Shown here in pieces: positions 17,576-26,786 of a DNA stretch of 28,343 nucleotides. Positions within the stretch are counted from its first letter, which is position 1; every line of letters starts with the position of its first letter. Origin of the DNA: a virus. The translations under genes were made by a program, and so were the position numbers. The notes under the pieces are model-generated. The model was given only the letters and a program-made list of their open reading frames with translations. It did no database searches and had not been told where the DNA came from. Location: positions 1 through 28,343 of IMG/VR virus record IMGVR_UViG_3300030328_003198. The stretch is one strand, 5' to 3'.

Positions 17576-18844
17576 ATGGCAGCAGATAAAGCATTAATAG
17601 CAGGCGCGGCAAAAGTCGCAGGCGCAAAAGCAAATTTAGATTACTCGATAACGAAAGCAGCTACTGAGTTGGGTAGTGACATAGAAGAAGTTATTCAGCT
17701 TAATCTTAAAAACTTACAAGAAACAGATAAAGCGAATACAGACTTTCAAAACGAGCAATACGCGAGTGTAGCGAGTTCTGTACCAAATACCGATGATTTA
17801 AATGATACCCCTTTTTCAGGTGTAGTACAAACCACAGTAGATTCATATGTAAGCCAAGGGAATGCTTTTGCTGCAATTGCTCGTGCTGGTGGGCAAACAT
17901 TTGATCATAGAGTATTAAATGACCCTATTTTAAAAGGTAAAAGAAAAGATATGGGTACAGCTATAGCGGCAGCTAATCATGAAAATGATTATATTACAGA
18001 AAGTAGAAAAAATTATTTAAAAAATTCCAAAGGAAGGCATATTGATCCAACTAGCGGTGATTCTATATTAGCTACTTCTATTTATAATAGTGAATTTGAA
18101 TGGAAAAAAAATGAAGAAACCGGGAAATATGTATATATAGTAAACAGCAAAGAGTATTCTATAGCAGATGCAAGGGCGGCAATGGATAAGGTTAGCTCGC
18201 CTGATATTTCAAAAAGTATTTTTACTAGTGCCCAAAATAATACAAAAAATGCTTTTAAAGGTGCGACTAACAACGCACAAGCAGAACAAACAATAAAAGA
18301 CTTTAAAAGAAATCTAGACCCAATAATTGAAGTAAGTGGAGATGTTAATCAAGATAATTTAAGAAATGCTGAAATGTTTTATATAGGGCAAAACCCAGGG
18401 GTTTCAGTGGGAGCGTTAAGAAAACACAAGAATTTTATTACAAATGAGAAGTATGATGAAAAAAAATACGCTGAGTTTCTATCAAGGGAGATAGACAACT
18501 TTCTTAATAATCAAAAAAATCAACATTACACACCACCTGAAGTAGTAGAAGAAGATGTGCCAGAAGGAGATACTCCACATTTTATTGCCCAAGTAGCTAT
18601 GCTTGATAAAATAACAAGCAAATTCAATAAGTACCGAGTGGGTGAAAAACCTGGAATAGATTATTACTTATCACAAGAATTTCAAGAAATGTTACCAGAA
18701 GCGTTCTCATATTTTAAACATAAAGGTAAAGTACAAATTCAAGCTAAAGGAGGAGCTAAAACAGAACACACAATAGACCCTTCAATGAGTTTGGAATACA
18801 ATATGAATATGTTAAAACCTATGTTATTATCTAAGAAAAAATAA
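17576..18844 (+). CDS. Putative second internal virion protein
   Basis: I do not recognise this 422-aa protein by family. It is mostly helical and soluble. The N-terminus is Ala/Lys-rich (ALIAGAAKVAGAKANLDY), with charged helices to about residue 70, then mixed segments. Near residues 275-310 there is a unit NPGVSVGALRKHKNFITNEK followed by a helix ending FLNNQKN. An acidic linker (VVEEDVPEGDTP) lies at about 323-334, and it ends in a Lys tail. There is no signal peptide, membrane segment or catalytic motif. Its place between the gp14-like gene and the giant gene suggests a partner in the ejected protein set, comparable in position to T7 gp15, though it is shorter. The next gene starts two bases after its stop, suggesting coupled translation. 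Confidence 0.66.
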   Translation: MAADKALIAGAAKVAGAKANLDYSITKAATELGSDIEEVIQLNLKNLQETDKANTDFQNEQYASVASSVPNTDDLNDTPFSGVVQTTVDSYVSQGNAFAAIARAGGQTFDHRVLNDPILKGKRKDMGTAIAAANHENDYITESRKNYLKNSKGRHIDPTSGDSILATSIYNSEFEWKKNEETGKYVYIVNSKEYSIADARAAMDKVSSPDISKSIFTSAQNNTKNAFKGATNNAQAEQTIKDFKRNLDPIIEVSGDVNQDNLRNAEMFYIGQNPGVSVGALRKHKNFITNEKYDEKKYAEFLSREIDNFLNNQKNQHYTPPEVVEEDVPEGDTPHFIAQVAMLDKITSKFNKYRVGEKPGIDYYLSQEFQEMLPEAFSYFKHKGKVQIQAKGGAKTEHTIDPSMSLEYNMNMLKPMLLSKKK

Positions 18845-18846
18845 TT

Positions 18847-21800
18847 ATGAAATACCAATTTAATTTAGGTAACGACGAACTTGTTACTATAGAAAAAAAC
18901 GAATTACAAGAATTCACCGCTAATAATCCCAATGCAAAATTTGATGATTTTGTTAATGAAGATGATGCGGGAAATACAGACCCTTCACCGGAGAAAAAGG
19001 ATGCACCTGTGGAGGAAAACAAAATAGCATCCGATACGGAATCCACATCGGTAGATGGTTCTTCGGGTTCCATAGAAAATCAAACTGAAAATAACTGTCC
19101 AGATGGACAAGTAAAAGGAGCTGATGGGGAATGTTATGACCCAAAAGCAGAGAATACAAATGAAATTGCTGAATTTAATCCAGATAAACTTAATTATTTA
19201 CCTAAGGACGAAATAATAAAAATTGCTAAACCAAAAGCTAATGCTGCTTTATATAAAAATTACCACGATGCAGTAGAAGTAAACGATGAAGAGATTAAGG
19301 AAATGTGGTATAGGAAATATTTTGGATTAGATGAAATAGATAAAAGAAGGAACCAAGATCTAGTAAAAATAGTATCAATGCCTTCTCATAGTTCTGGCTA
19401 TGGTGCACAACCTGTTACTGAAGCTTTACCTTATAGCTCACAAGAAGTTAGAAATTTAATACCTCTTAGTAAAATAGAAGATTATGATAAATGGCTAAAA
19501 GGAGAATTGAAAATTTCCCCGTTAGACATGTTCGCAACAGAGAAACTGTTAAAAGAGGACAAAGCAGATGACTTTTTTAAAAAATTATCTCCAAAAGAAA
19601 GAGCAAATCTTGAAAATATATTATCTGATAAAAACTTACAAATAGATAGTTTAAAAGAAGTTTTAGATATAAAATCAAATGAGGTTGACGAATTAGTTAA
19701 ACAATCAGAGAAAGAGTTGGGACCTATTGAAAACCGAATGGTGGAGATAAACAATAGATTAGAAAGAATTTATGATATTTATTCTGGAAGTATAGTAACT
19801 CCCCCTTCTGACGAAACAGTTAAAGAATTTAATACTTTAAAGACAGAATACGAAATGTTAGCTTCTCAAAGACGAGAAATAATAGGAAATTATACCACTG
19901 AATTTGAGGGCTATAATAAAACTTTAGAGGACTACCGAATAAACGCTGCTGATTATACTGGTAATATAGCTGGTTTAGAAAGCGCTAAGAAAAATTACAA
20001 TATATTATCTCAATTTGGACATCAATTAGACAAACAGGTTATAGCCTCTGGGTATACGCTGCTTGGTAAGTTTGGACCAGAAATTGAAAAAAATAGTTTT
20101 AATTATAATTTAAAGGCAAGTGAAGAAATAGAAAATTTCCCGAGGAGATTGAAAGTAGAAGAAGTAAAAGATGCTAATACATTTGGTAGATTTGTCGTTG
20201 AAACTTTAACAGACCATGGTTTGTCAATGGTCGCTGCAATGATCCCGTATTTTGGTAAAATTTTAAAAGGCGGTAAGTATTTAAATACTGCTAGGTGGAC
20301 TAGTTTAGGTCTCTTTGGGGTTTCATCTGGTGGAGCTCAAATGTTTGATATGGAAAAAAGAGATTTTGATATATCTGAAAGACTAAAACAAATTGATACA
20401 GCTTTAGATAAAGAGGGTATTAGTAGAGAGGAATATTCGCAGTTGACCCTAGAAAAAAACGAACTAGAAAATATTATTCCGTATACTGAATTTCAAAAAA
20501 TTATTTTACCAGTTTTTAAGGCTGGATCAGAAATACTTACTGAAAGACTAGGTTCAATGCGTTTTGTTGAAAGTTTAGCTGGTATGGGTAAAGTGTTGGA
20601 TGCAATGGATGTTGAGAAAGCAATATGGCATGCTTTAAAACAAATACCAACAGGTGTAGTTATTGAAGAGGGTGAAGAGATAGTTAACTTAGCGCTTGGA
20701 AACATAGCTGAGAATTTGGTTTTAAGAGAGGGGCAAGGGCACCCTTTAAAAAGTGTGTTTGATGGGGTTACCCCTGATATGTTAGCGAAAACTGCTGTAA
20801 CCGCATTGGTTATAGGTGGCCCGGGACACTATAATAACATTAAAGGTATTGTTAAAAGGCAGTTGATGACCAATGCTGAAAGAAAAAAATTAAATGATAA
20901 AGCTGAAGAGTATATTCAATTGATGGAGGACCATGAAAATAAAAATATAGATAGAAAGGAATTTAATGAAAAAAGAAGGGAGCTATTAAAAGATATGGAT
21001 TTAGATCAAATGGTTAGTTTAAATAAACTTAATCACCTTTCAATTGATGACTTAAAAGAATTAGGGCTGATAAATTTAGAAATTTCAAACTTATTAAAAA
21101 GAACAGCAACGGGAGCTGGTAATACAAGAACATCATCTGAATATAGAGACAGACAATTTGATAAAAATAAAGAGGAGTATGAAAGACTTATTGAAAGAAG
21201 AGAAGCTCTTTTAGGTAAAGCTTATAATCCTGAAGGTAAAGAATTTACCCCTGATCAAGCTTTTATATATGGTCTATATCAAATGTCAATAGATATAGCA
21301 GAATCTAAAGTACCAAAAAATGGGCAATTGATTGTTCTTGATGAAAAAAGTAGAGAAGAAGCAATTGAAAAAATGCTACAAAATGCTAAAGAAGGCGGTC
21401 CTAAGGTGCCCAAATGGGTGCTTGATGGGATTAGGACAAATAATGCTTTCCAATTTAATAATAATATTTATGTAAATCACGATTTAATTTTAGCGAGCAT
21501 ATTAAGTGCTAGAAGTAATAAAGATATGAATGCATTATTTGCAGCTGTTTCCCCGGTCCATGAATTATTCCATATAAAAATTGGGGCTGATAAAATAATC
21601 ATAAACAATAAACTACAAGGAGATTTAAAATATGCAGCAAGAGGTTTAAAGACTACACTAAGGGAAAAATATGAAAGCGGTAGAATAACAAATAAAGAAG
21701 CTTATGATGCCATATTAGCAAGATTGGATTCTTATAGTAAAAGAAAAGGAAAAGGTGGGAAACTAGATATAGAGGAATATTTTACAACAATATTTGATGC

Positions 21801-24800
21801 GTATACTTTGGGCTTGATTACTGATTCTGATATTGATTTAGATTATGCTATGAAAACTATTGTTGAAAAAGCTTTATCAATAATGCACCCGAATTCAAAT
21901 ATATTTGGAAGAATAAATACTACTAGAGATGCTTTCAATTATATAAAATCTTTTAATAAACAAGCTTTAACATCTAAAGCAAATATTTTAGGGAAAGAAG
22001 AAGATGATAAACAAGAGATTAAATTTTCCGAAAATATATTAGGTTTATATGATCAATATGGTAAAGATCATGTAGCTATGATAGAGGAGGGTAGTAAACT
22101 AAATAAAGACGGTGAGTTTGTTGAAGATATAACTAAATCAGAATTTGGTCAATCTATTGGGGGGTTAGTGCAAAAAATAACAAAAGACTTATTTGACCCA
22201 ACCCTTCCTGATAATACAAAAGTTATTGATCCTATTAGATCTAAAGCTAGGGCGATATTTCAAACTGAAGTTACACAAGACGCGGCTATGATGATTTTAA
22301 ACGAGTATAAGCCAGAATTAGGTTCTATTGGTCAATTTACCACTTCAAGACTTTATAAAAGAGTACAAAATAAATTAAGGAAAATGGGTGTTATGCCTTC
22401 TGAAGATGAGGGGGGATTAGGTATGGCTACTGAAGCAACTGACGCTACGTTAAAAGATCAAAAACAAACTGAGCAGCAAGAGGATAAAATTACCGACCCT
22501 AAGGATGAAATTAAATTAAAAAGGCTAGATACTAGAATAAGTTTTAAAAGAAAAAAACCTAAAAAAGTTAAAGATGAAGACGGAAATGAAAAAACAATAC
22601 TAGTAGATGAGTTTACTCCGATGAATGAAATTGAAATACCCGGTGAAACTGTTACTGAAATAATTGATGGAAAAAAGATAACAAGGCCTAAAACTCTTTC
22701 TGATAAAGTATTAGAAGCTGTAATTAAAACTTTTCAAACTACGTTGCCTAAAGTAAATGAAAAGGAGTTTAGAGCAAAATTCGATCAAGCAAACCAAGCT
22801 GAAATAATACCCTTGCTACAAGAAGAATTTGCTGTAGTAAAAGACAAGGACAAGAACAGGGTTGATAAATTTAGATTGTTTTTACAGGAAAAAAAGAATT
22901 TTGAAGGTATATTAGGTAAACTTCCGCAAAGTGTAATAAACAAAAGATTTAAAACTTTAGGTAAAAAAACAGGTAGAGAAACCTTAGGTGCTGGTAAAGG
23001 AATATTTGAAAAATTAAATGTAACACAAAAAGAATTTATAGAGTATTTCTCAGGAAGAGATTTAGCTTCTAATGTAAGAAGTGATAGAAAAAAATCACTG
23101 ATAATAGCGCTTGCAAATGAATTAGCTTTTGATGCTACTCTTGATGCTATTTCTGATCCTAATGTTATTAAAAAATTAGGAATACAAGGAGTTATTGTTA
23201 ATAACGCATGGACTGATGACCTTCTAAAAACAATTGAACGCGGTGAGTTAGATATAGATAATTTGGAAAAAAGTAATGAAGCAGCGGGTATTAAATTTAG
23301 TAATTTCTTAGGAGAATTAAATAATCAAGGGCTAGATCTTAACTATGCTTATGATTTTGTTGAAACATTTAAAGCTGATAGAGGTAAGGCGGGGGATAAA
23401 AATATGGAATTGTATCAATCACTTTTAGATGATGAAAATATTGCTATAAAATGGAAAGCATTTGAAACAGAAGTATTAAATAATTTAACAGCCGCATCGG
23501 CTAAAATACCTGGTTTAAAAGTGGTGTCTACAGAAGTTGCTGCAAATAATAATAATTTTATTGACATGCAATTAGTAGCTAATGGTAATAAAATAGGTAT
23601 TGAAGTAAAATTAAATGCTAGGGCTAGGATCGGCACTGCGGCTAGAATTTATCAAGATAAAGATGGGAATTTAGTAATTAAATCTCCCGAAGGTATTAAT
23701 TTAGAGGGGCTATTAGATTCAAATAATCCTCAAATTGTTGAATTTAAAAAATTATTTCAAGAGTGGTTAGATATAGCTAGTGAAAGCGAAGATAAAAAAA
23801 TACAAATGAATGAAGGCAGAAATGGCTTAACTACAATTCCATTATCACCAAAAACTAGTGCTGCGTTAAAAAAATCAGGATTACAAGCTAAAATAGGAAG
23901 AACTTATGTGGAAATTCCAATACAGATTGTTTTAGATTATTATATAAATAAAGATAAAAAAGGTTACCTTGGAGAATATATTATGCTAAATAATAAATTG
24001 TATTCTTTAGGTAACGATCCTTTAAATACTAACGCTCCTAAATTAGATTCTAATGTAACTGTAAATATTAGATTAAGAGGAGACGCAATTGAGCCTGATA
24101 GACATAAACCAGAAAATGAAAGATTAAAAACTTATAGGATTTCTGCCGAAGTAAGACTAAAAGATAAAAACGGTAAATGGAATGTAAATGATAGTAATAT
24201 TGAATTAAACACGCCTAAAGATTATGTAAACACTTTTTCTAATATAAAATTTAGTAAGAATTTAGAAGATGAAATGCACGGAATGATTGGAAGGACAAAA
24301 GGTATAGATGTTGGGAAAATGTTTTCAGAACCACAAGCAAGAAGATTAGGTAAAAAAGCGGAAAGAATCAGGTTGTTTGTCCCAAATACAGCAGAGGATC
24401 TATTAGGGTTAACATATAGATTTCTTGGTAAAGGTAAACAAGGCGATAAAGATATACAATTCTTTAAAAAGAATTTGTTTACACCATTGACGGAAGCTAA
24501 TATAAAATTTGAAGCAGAACAAGTTATAGCGGAAAGATATTTAAAAGAAGCGAAAGATATAATAGAGGAACAAGGAATAGATTTAACAGAAGAGGCTTTA
24601 GAGGGCTACACTAACGATCATGTTATAAGAATTTTTATGTGGAATCGTAGGGGCTTTAAAGTTCCAGGATTAGACCCTGACAATAAAGAAAATGAGCCTG
24701 GACCTGAGCAAGCTAAAATGGTAAGATATGCAAGACAAAACTATGATATTCTAGCAATAGCAGATGCAATAGAAGCGGCTTACCCTGATTCTCAATATGG

Positions 24801-26316
24801 TAAACCTAGTAAAAGAGGCTGGGTATCAGGAACAATTACAACTGATTTATTAGAACATACTAACGAATTCACTAGACAAAAAATTTATAAAAAGTTTTTT
24901 AATAATGTTCAAGGTATGTTTGGTAAATTTGATACGAGCACAGGTAGGTTAACGGGCCCAATTGCTAATAAAATTAGGGCTATGTATGGTAATACTTTTA
25001 TGAAAGCGTTAGAAAGCTCAATGTATAGGATATACACTGGTAGAAACAGAGCTTATACTTTAGATCCTCAGGGTGGTATAATGTTAGACTGGATGAATAA
25101 TGCTATTGGTAACATTATGTTTATTAACTCTAGATCTGCTGTATTACAGACTATTTCGCATATGAACTTTACAAATTGGTCAGATAACAACCCTTTAGAA
25201 ATAGGGAAAAGGTGGGCTGACCATAAACAATTTACAGAAGATTTTAAAATGATTTTCTTTTCTGATTATTTAAAAGCCAGAAGAGGAGGTTTAAGGACAG
25301 ATGTTCAAGAACAAGAAATTGCAGAAGCAGCTAAAAATTCTAAAAATGATATTAGGTCAATGATAGCTGTAGTTCTTAAAAAAGGTTTTATGCCTACTCA
25401 GTATGCTGATAGTTTTGCTATTGCTTTGGGTGGCGCATCATTTTATAGAAATAGATATAACACATATATTCAAAAAGGCATGTCAAAGAAAAAGGCTCAA
25501 GAAAAAGCTTTTGCTGAAATGCGTGAAATAGCCGAGGATACTCAACAGTCTGGTAGACCTGAAAAAATATCTATGGAACAAGCTGGTTTAGGTGGTAGAC
25601 TTATATTAGCTTTTCAAAATACACCTATGCAGTATAATAGATTAATGAAAAGGGCTATACAAGATTTATATAATGGAAGAGGTGATTTTAAAACAAATCT
25701 TTCTAAAATAATTTATTATGGTGGTATGCAAAATGCTTTATTTTATGCACTACAACAAGGTTTATTTGCTGTAATATTTGATGAGCCAGAAACAACAGAA
25801 GAAGAAGAAAAAGAAAAAAATAGATATTATAGATGGTTAAATGGTATGTCTGATTCAATATTGAGGGGTTCTGGAATATTTGGTGCCGTAGTATCTACAG
25901 GTAAAAACACATTGTTAAAAGTTTTAGAAAGAGAAGGGTTTGATGAAAAAGCAATTGAAGAAATAGCTAATCTTTCCCCACCGCTTGGAAAGAAAACAAG
26001 ACAATTGTTTGATATAAGAGATAAATTCCAATATAAACAAAATAAAGAAAAAATAAAAGAACTAGGTTTAGACACAAGAAACCCAGCTATATTAGCAGCG
26101 GCTGATGCAATATCATTTGGTATTAATTTACCAACAGATAGAGCTTTGAAAAAAATGAATAACTTAAGAACAGCAATGGAAAAAGAAACTGAAATGTGGC
26201 AAAGAATAGCTTTAGTATTAGGTTGGAGTAATTGGGAGCTAAATATAGAAGATGATACAAATTCTCCTTTTAAGGGAGGATTTAAAGGAGGATTTAAAGA
26301 ACCAAAATTTAAATAA
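18847..26316 (+). CDS. Giant multi-domain (polyvalent-type) internal virion protein with peptidase-like and nuclease-like motifs
   Basis: This 2489-aa protein fills over a quarter of the window. Seen in order: an acidic N-terminus with a short Cys motif (C84-x11-C96); charged helices; hydrophobic patches near residues 460-475 and 648-660; HELFH at 905-909 with a downstream Glu pair (E976/E977 in DIEEYFTTIF), as in gluzincin-type metallopeptidases; a PD-(D/E)xK-like core D1573-x12-E1586-V-K1588, preceded by a helix (AFETEVLNNL); then a long helical C-terminal region with QTISHMNFTNWSDNNP and FQNTPMQYNRLMKRAIQDLY, plus a hydrophobic segment at about 2291-2310. IKFS recurs at 1058, 1482 and 1800, near apparent domain borders. 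Polyvalent proteins of this type are known to be injected with phage DNA; that role is inferred here from size, position after ejection-type genes and the enzyme motifs. Activity of either motif is unproven. The gene ends in a short GGFK repeat. Confidence 0.8.
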   Translation: MKYQFNLGNDELVTIEKNELQEFTANNPNAKFDDFVNEDDAGNTDPSPEKKDAPVEENKIASDTESTSVDGSSGSIENQTENNCPDGQVKGADGECYDPKAENTNEIAEFNPDKLNYLPKDEIIKIAKPKANAALYKNYHDAVEVNDEEIKEMWYRKYFGLDEIDKRRNQDLVKIVSMPSHSSGYGAQPVTEALPYSSQEVRNLIPLSKIEDYDKWLKGELKISPLDMFATEKLLKEDKADDFFKKLSPKERANLENILSDKNLQIDSLKEVLDIKSNEVDELVKQSEKELGPIENRMVEINNRLERIYDIYSGSIVTPPSDETVKEFNTLKTEYEMLASQRREIIGNYTTEFEGYNKTLEDYRINAADYTGNIAGLESAKKNYNILSQFGHQLDKQVIASGYTLLGKFGPEIEKNSFNYNLKASEEIENFPRRLKVEEVKDANTFGRFVVETLTDHGLSMVAAMIPYFGKILKGGKYLNTARWTSLGLFGVSSGGAQMFDMEKRDFDISERLKQIDTALDKEGISREEYSQLTLEKNELENIIPYTEFQKIILPVFKAGSEILTERLGSMRFVESLAGMGKVLDAMDVEKAIWHALKQIPTGVVIEEGEEIVNLALGNIAENLVLREGQGHPLKSVFDGVTPDMLAKTAVTALVIGGPGHYNNIKGIVKRQLMTNAERKKLNDKAEEYIQLMEDHENKNIDRKEFNEKRRELLKDMDLDQMVSLNKLNHLSIDDLKELGLINLEISNLLKRTATGAGNTRTSSEYRDRQFDKNKEEYERLIERREALLGKAYNPEGKEFTPDQAFIYGLYQMSIDIAESKVPKNGQLIVLDEKSREEAIEKMLQNAKEGGPKVPKWVLDGIRTNNAFQFNNNIYVNHDLILASILSARSNKDMNALFAAVSPVHELFHIKIGADKIIINNKLQGDLKYAARGLKTTLREKYESGRITNKEAYDAILARLDSYSKRKGKGGKLDIEEYFTTIFDAYTLGLITDSDIDLDYAMKTIVEKALSIMHPNSNIFGRINTTRDAFNYIKSFNKQALTSKANILGKEEDDKQEIKFSENILGLYDQYGKDHVAMIEEGSKLNKDGEFVEDITKSEFGQSIGGLVQKITKDLFDPTLPDNTKVIDPIRSKARAIFQTEVTQDAAMMILNEYKPELGSIGQFTTSRLYKRVQNKLRKMGVMPSEDEGGLGMATEATDATLKDQKQTEQQEDKITDPKDEIKLKRLDTRISFKRKKPKKVKDEDGNEKTILVDEFTPMNEIEIPGETVTEIIDGKKITRPKTLSDKVLEAVIKTFQTTLPKVNEKEFRAKFDQANQAEIIPLLQEEFAVVKDKDKNRVDKFRLFLQEKKNFEGILGKLPQSVINKRFKTLGKKTGRETLGAGKGIFEKLNVTQKEFIEYFSGRDLASNVRSDRKKSLIIALANELAFDATLDAISDPNVIKKLGIQGVIVNNAWTDDLLKTIERGELDIDNLEKSNEAAGIKFSNFLGELNNQGLDLNYAYDFVETFKADRGKAGDKNMELYQSLLDDENIAIKWKAFETEVLNNLTAASAKIPGLKVVSTEVAANNNNFIDMQLVANGNKIGIEVKLNARARIGTAARIYQDKDGNLVIKSPEGINLEGLLDSNNPQIVEFKKLFQEWLDIASESEDKKIQMNEGRNGLTTIPLSPKTSAALKKSGLQAKIGRTYVEIPIQIVLDYYINKDKKGYLGEYIMLNNKLYSLGNDPLNTNAPKLDSNVTVNIRLRGDAIEPDRHKPENERLKTYRISAEVRLKDKNGKWNVNDSNIELNTPKDYVNTFSNIKFSKNLEDEMHGMIGRTKGIDVGKMFSEPQARRLGKKAERIRLFVPNTAEDLLGLTYRFLGKGKQGDKDIQFFKKNLFTPLTEANIKFEAEQVIAERYLKEAKDIIEEQGIDLTEEALEGYTNDHVIRIFMWNRRGFKVPGLDPDNKENEPGPEQAKMVRYARQNYDILAIADAIEAAYPDSQYGKPSKRGWVSGTITTDLLEHTNEFTRQKIYKKFFNNVQGMFGKFDTSTGRLTGPIANKIRAMYGNTFMKALESSMYRIYTGRNRAYTLDPQGGIMLDWMNNAIGNIMFINSRSAVLQTISHMNFTNWSDNNPLEIGKRWADHKQFTEDFKMIFFSDYLKARRGGLRTDVQEQEIAEAAKNSKNDIRSMIAVVLKKGFMPTQYADSFAIALGGASFYRNRYNTYIQKGMSKKKAQEKAFAEMREIAEDTQQSGRPEKISMEQAGLGGRLILAFQNTPMQYNRLMKRAIQDLYNGRGDFKTNLSKIIYYGGMQNALFYALQQGLFAVIFDEPETTEEEEKEKNRYYRWLNGMSDSILRGSGIFGAVVSTGKNTLLKVLEREGFDEKAIEEIANLSPPLGKKTRQLFDIRDKFQYKQNKEKIKELGLDTRNPAILAAADAISFGINLPTDRALKKMNNLRTAMEKETEMWQRIALVLGWSNWELNIEDDTNSPFKGGFKGGFKEPKFK
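26264..26304 (+). repeat. Short direct/inverted repeat forming the C-terminus of the giant protein
   Basis: Twelve-base units TTTAAGGGAGGA (26269-26280) and TTTAAAGGAGGA (26281-26292), then a partial copy from 26293, encode FKGGFKGGFKEP. The first unit also forms a small palindrome with the bases before it (CTCCTTT with AAGGGAG, 26264-26278). Read on the - strand it gives the pattern AATCCTCCTTTAAATCCTCC, which resembles short palindromic repeats scattered in many bacterial genomes. It may be such an element inserted at the gene end, or a simple slippage repeat. Confidence 0.6.
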
Positions 26317-26324
26317 TTATAATA

Positions 26325-26786
26325 ATGGAAAGAATTAGTGAACATATATCATATAAAGAAGGTATTAAATCAAATACAGCAACAAGGTTGGATATTGATA
26401 ATTCCCCTAGTGAATATCATTTAGGTAACATGAGCGGTATTGCTATACATATATTTGAACCTTTAAGAAAATGGGTGGGAGGCCCTATAAAAATAAACTC
26501 TTTTTACAGGTCAGTTGAGTTGAATAAAGCTATTGGTGGTAGTGCGAAATCGCAACACTGTGAAGGTAGAGCAATAGACATTGACGATACTTTTGGACAT
26601 AAAACTAATGCTGAAATGTTTGAATATATAAGAAGTAATTTAAACTTTGATCAAATGATATGGGAATTCGGTACAAATGATAATCCAGACTGGGTGCACG
26701 TGAGTTTCGTATCTAATGAGCAAAATAGGAATAGATGTTTAAAAGCTAAAAAAGTAAATGGAAAGACAAAATATAGTGTTATATAA
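26325..26786 (+). CDS. M15-family peptidase, probable endolysin
   Basis: This 153-aa zinc peptidase should cut peptide cross-links in host peptidoglycan at lysis. The M15 signature H-x2-G-x-A-x-D is present as H78-C-E-G81-R-A83-I-D85, and the third zinc ligand is H125 in PDWVHVSF. E114 (MIWEFG) lies between them. The region before the motif (INSFYRSVELNKAIGGSAKS) matches the family's substrate-loop pattern (YRS...N...GG...S.H). The length equals one catalytic domain with no separate wall-binding domain and no signal peptide, so a holin or other release step is needed; none is obvious in the window. The start ATG has an AATAAT leader. The AGGAGG sequences upstream are about 35 bases away and belong to the giant gene's repeat, too far to act as its ribosome site. 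Its 3' end overlaps the lipoprotein gene. Confidence 0.88.
   Translation: MERISEHISYKEGIKSNTATRLDIDNSPSEYHLGNMSGIAIHIFEPLRKWVGGPIKINSFYRSVELNKAIGGSAKSQHCEGRAIDIDDTFGHKTNAEMFEYIRSNLNFDQMIWEFGTNDNPDWVHVSFVSNEQNRNRCLKAKKVNGKTKYSVI

Noticed and set aside
26286-26291. AGGAGG as a ribosome binding site for the M15 peptidase
   Set aside because: It is about 35 bases from the ATG at 26325, too far, and belongs to a coding repeat.
25827-26345. A 172-codon open frame on the - strand at the end of the giant gene
   Set aside because: It is antisense to clearly coding sequence, and its Pro/Leu-rich start is just the reverse reading of the GGFK repeat.
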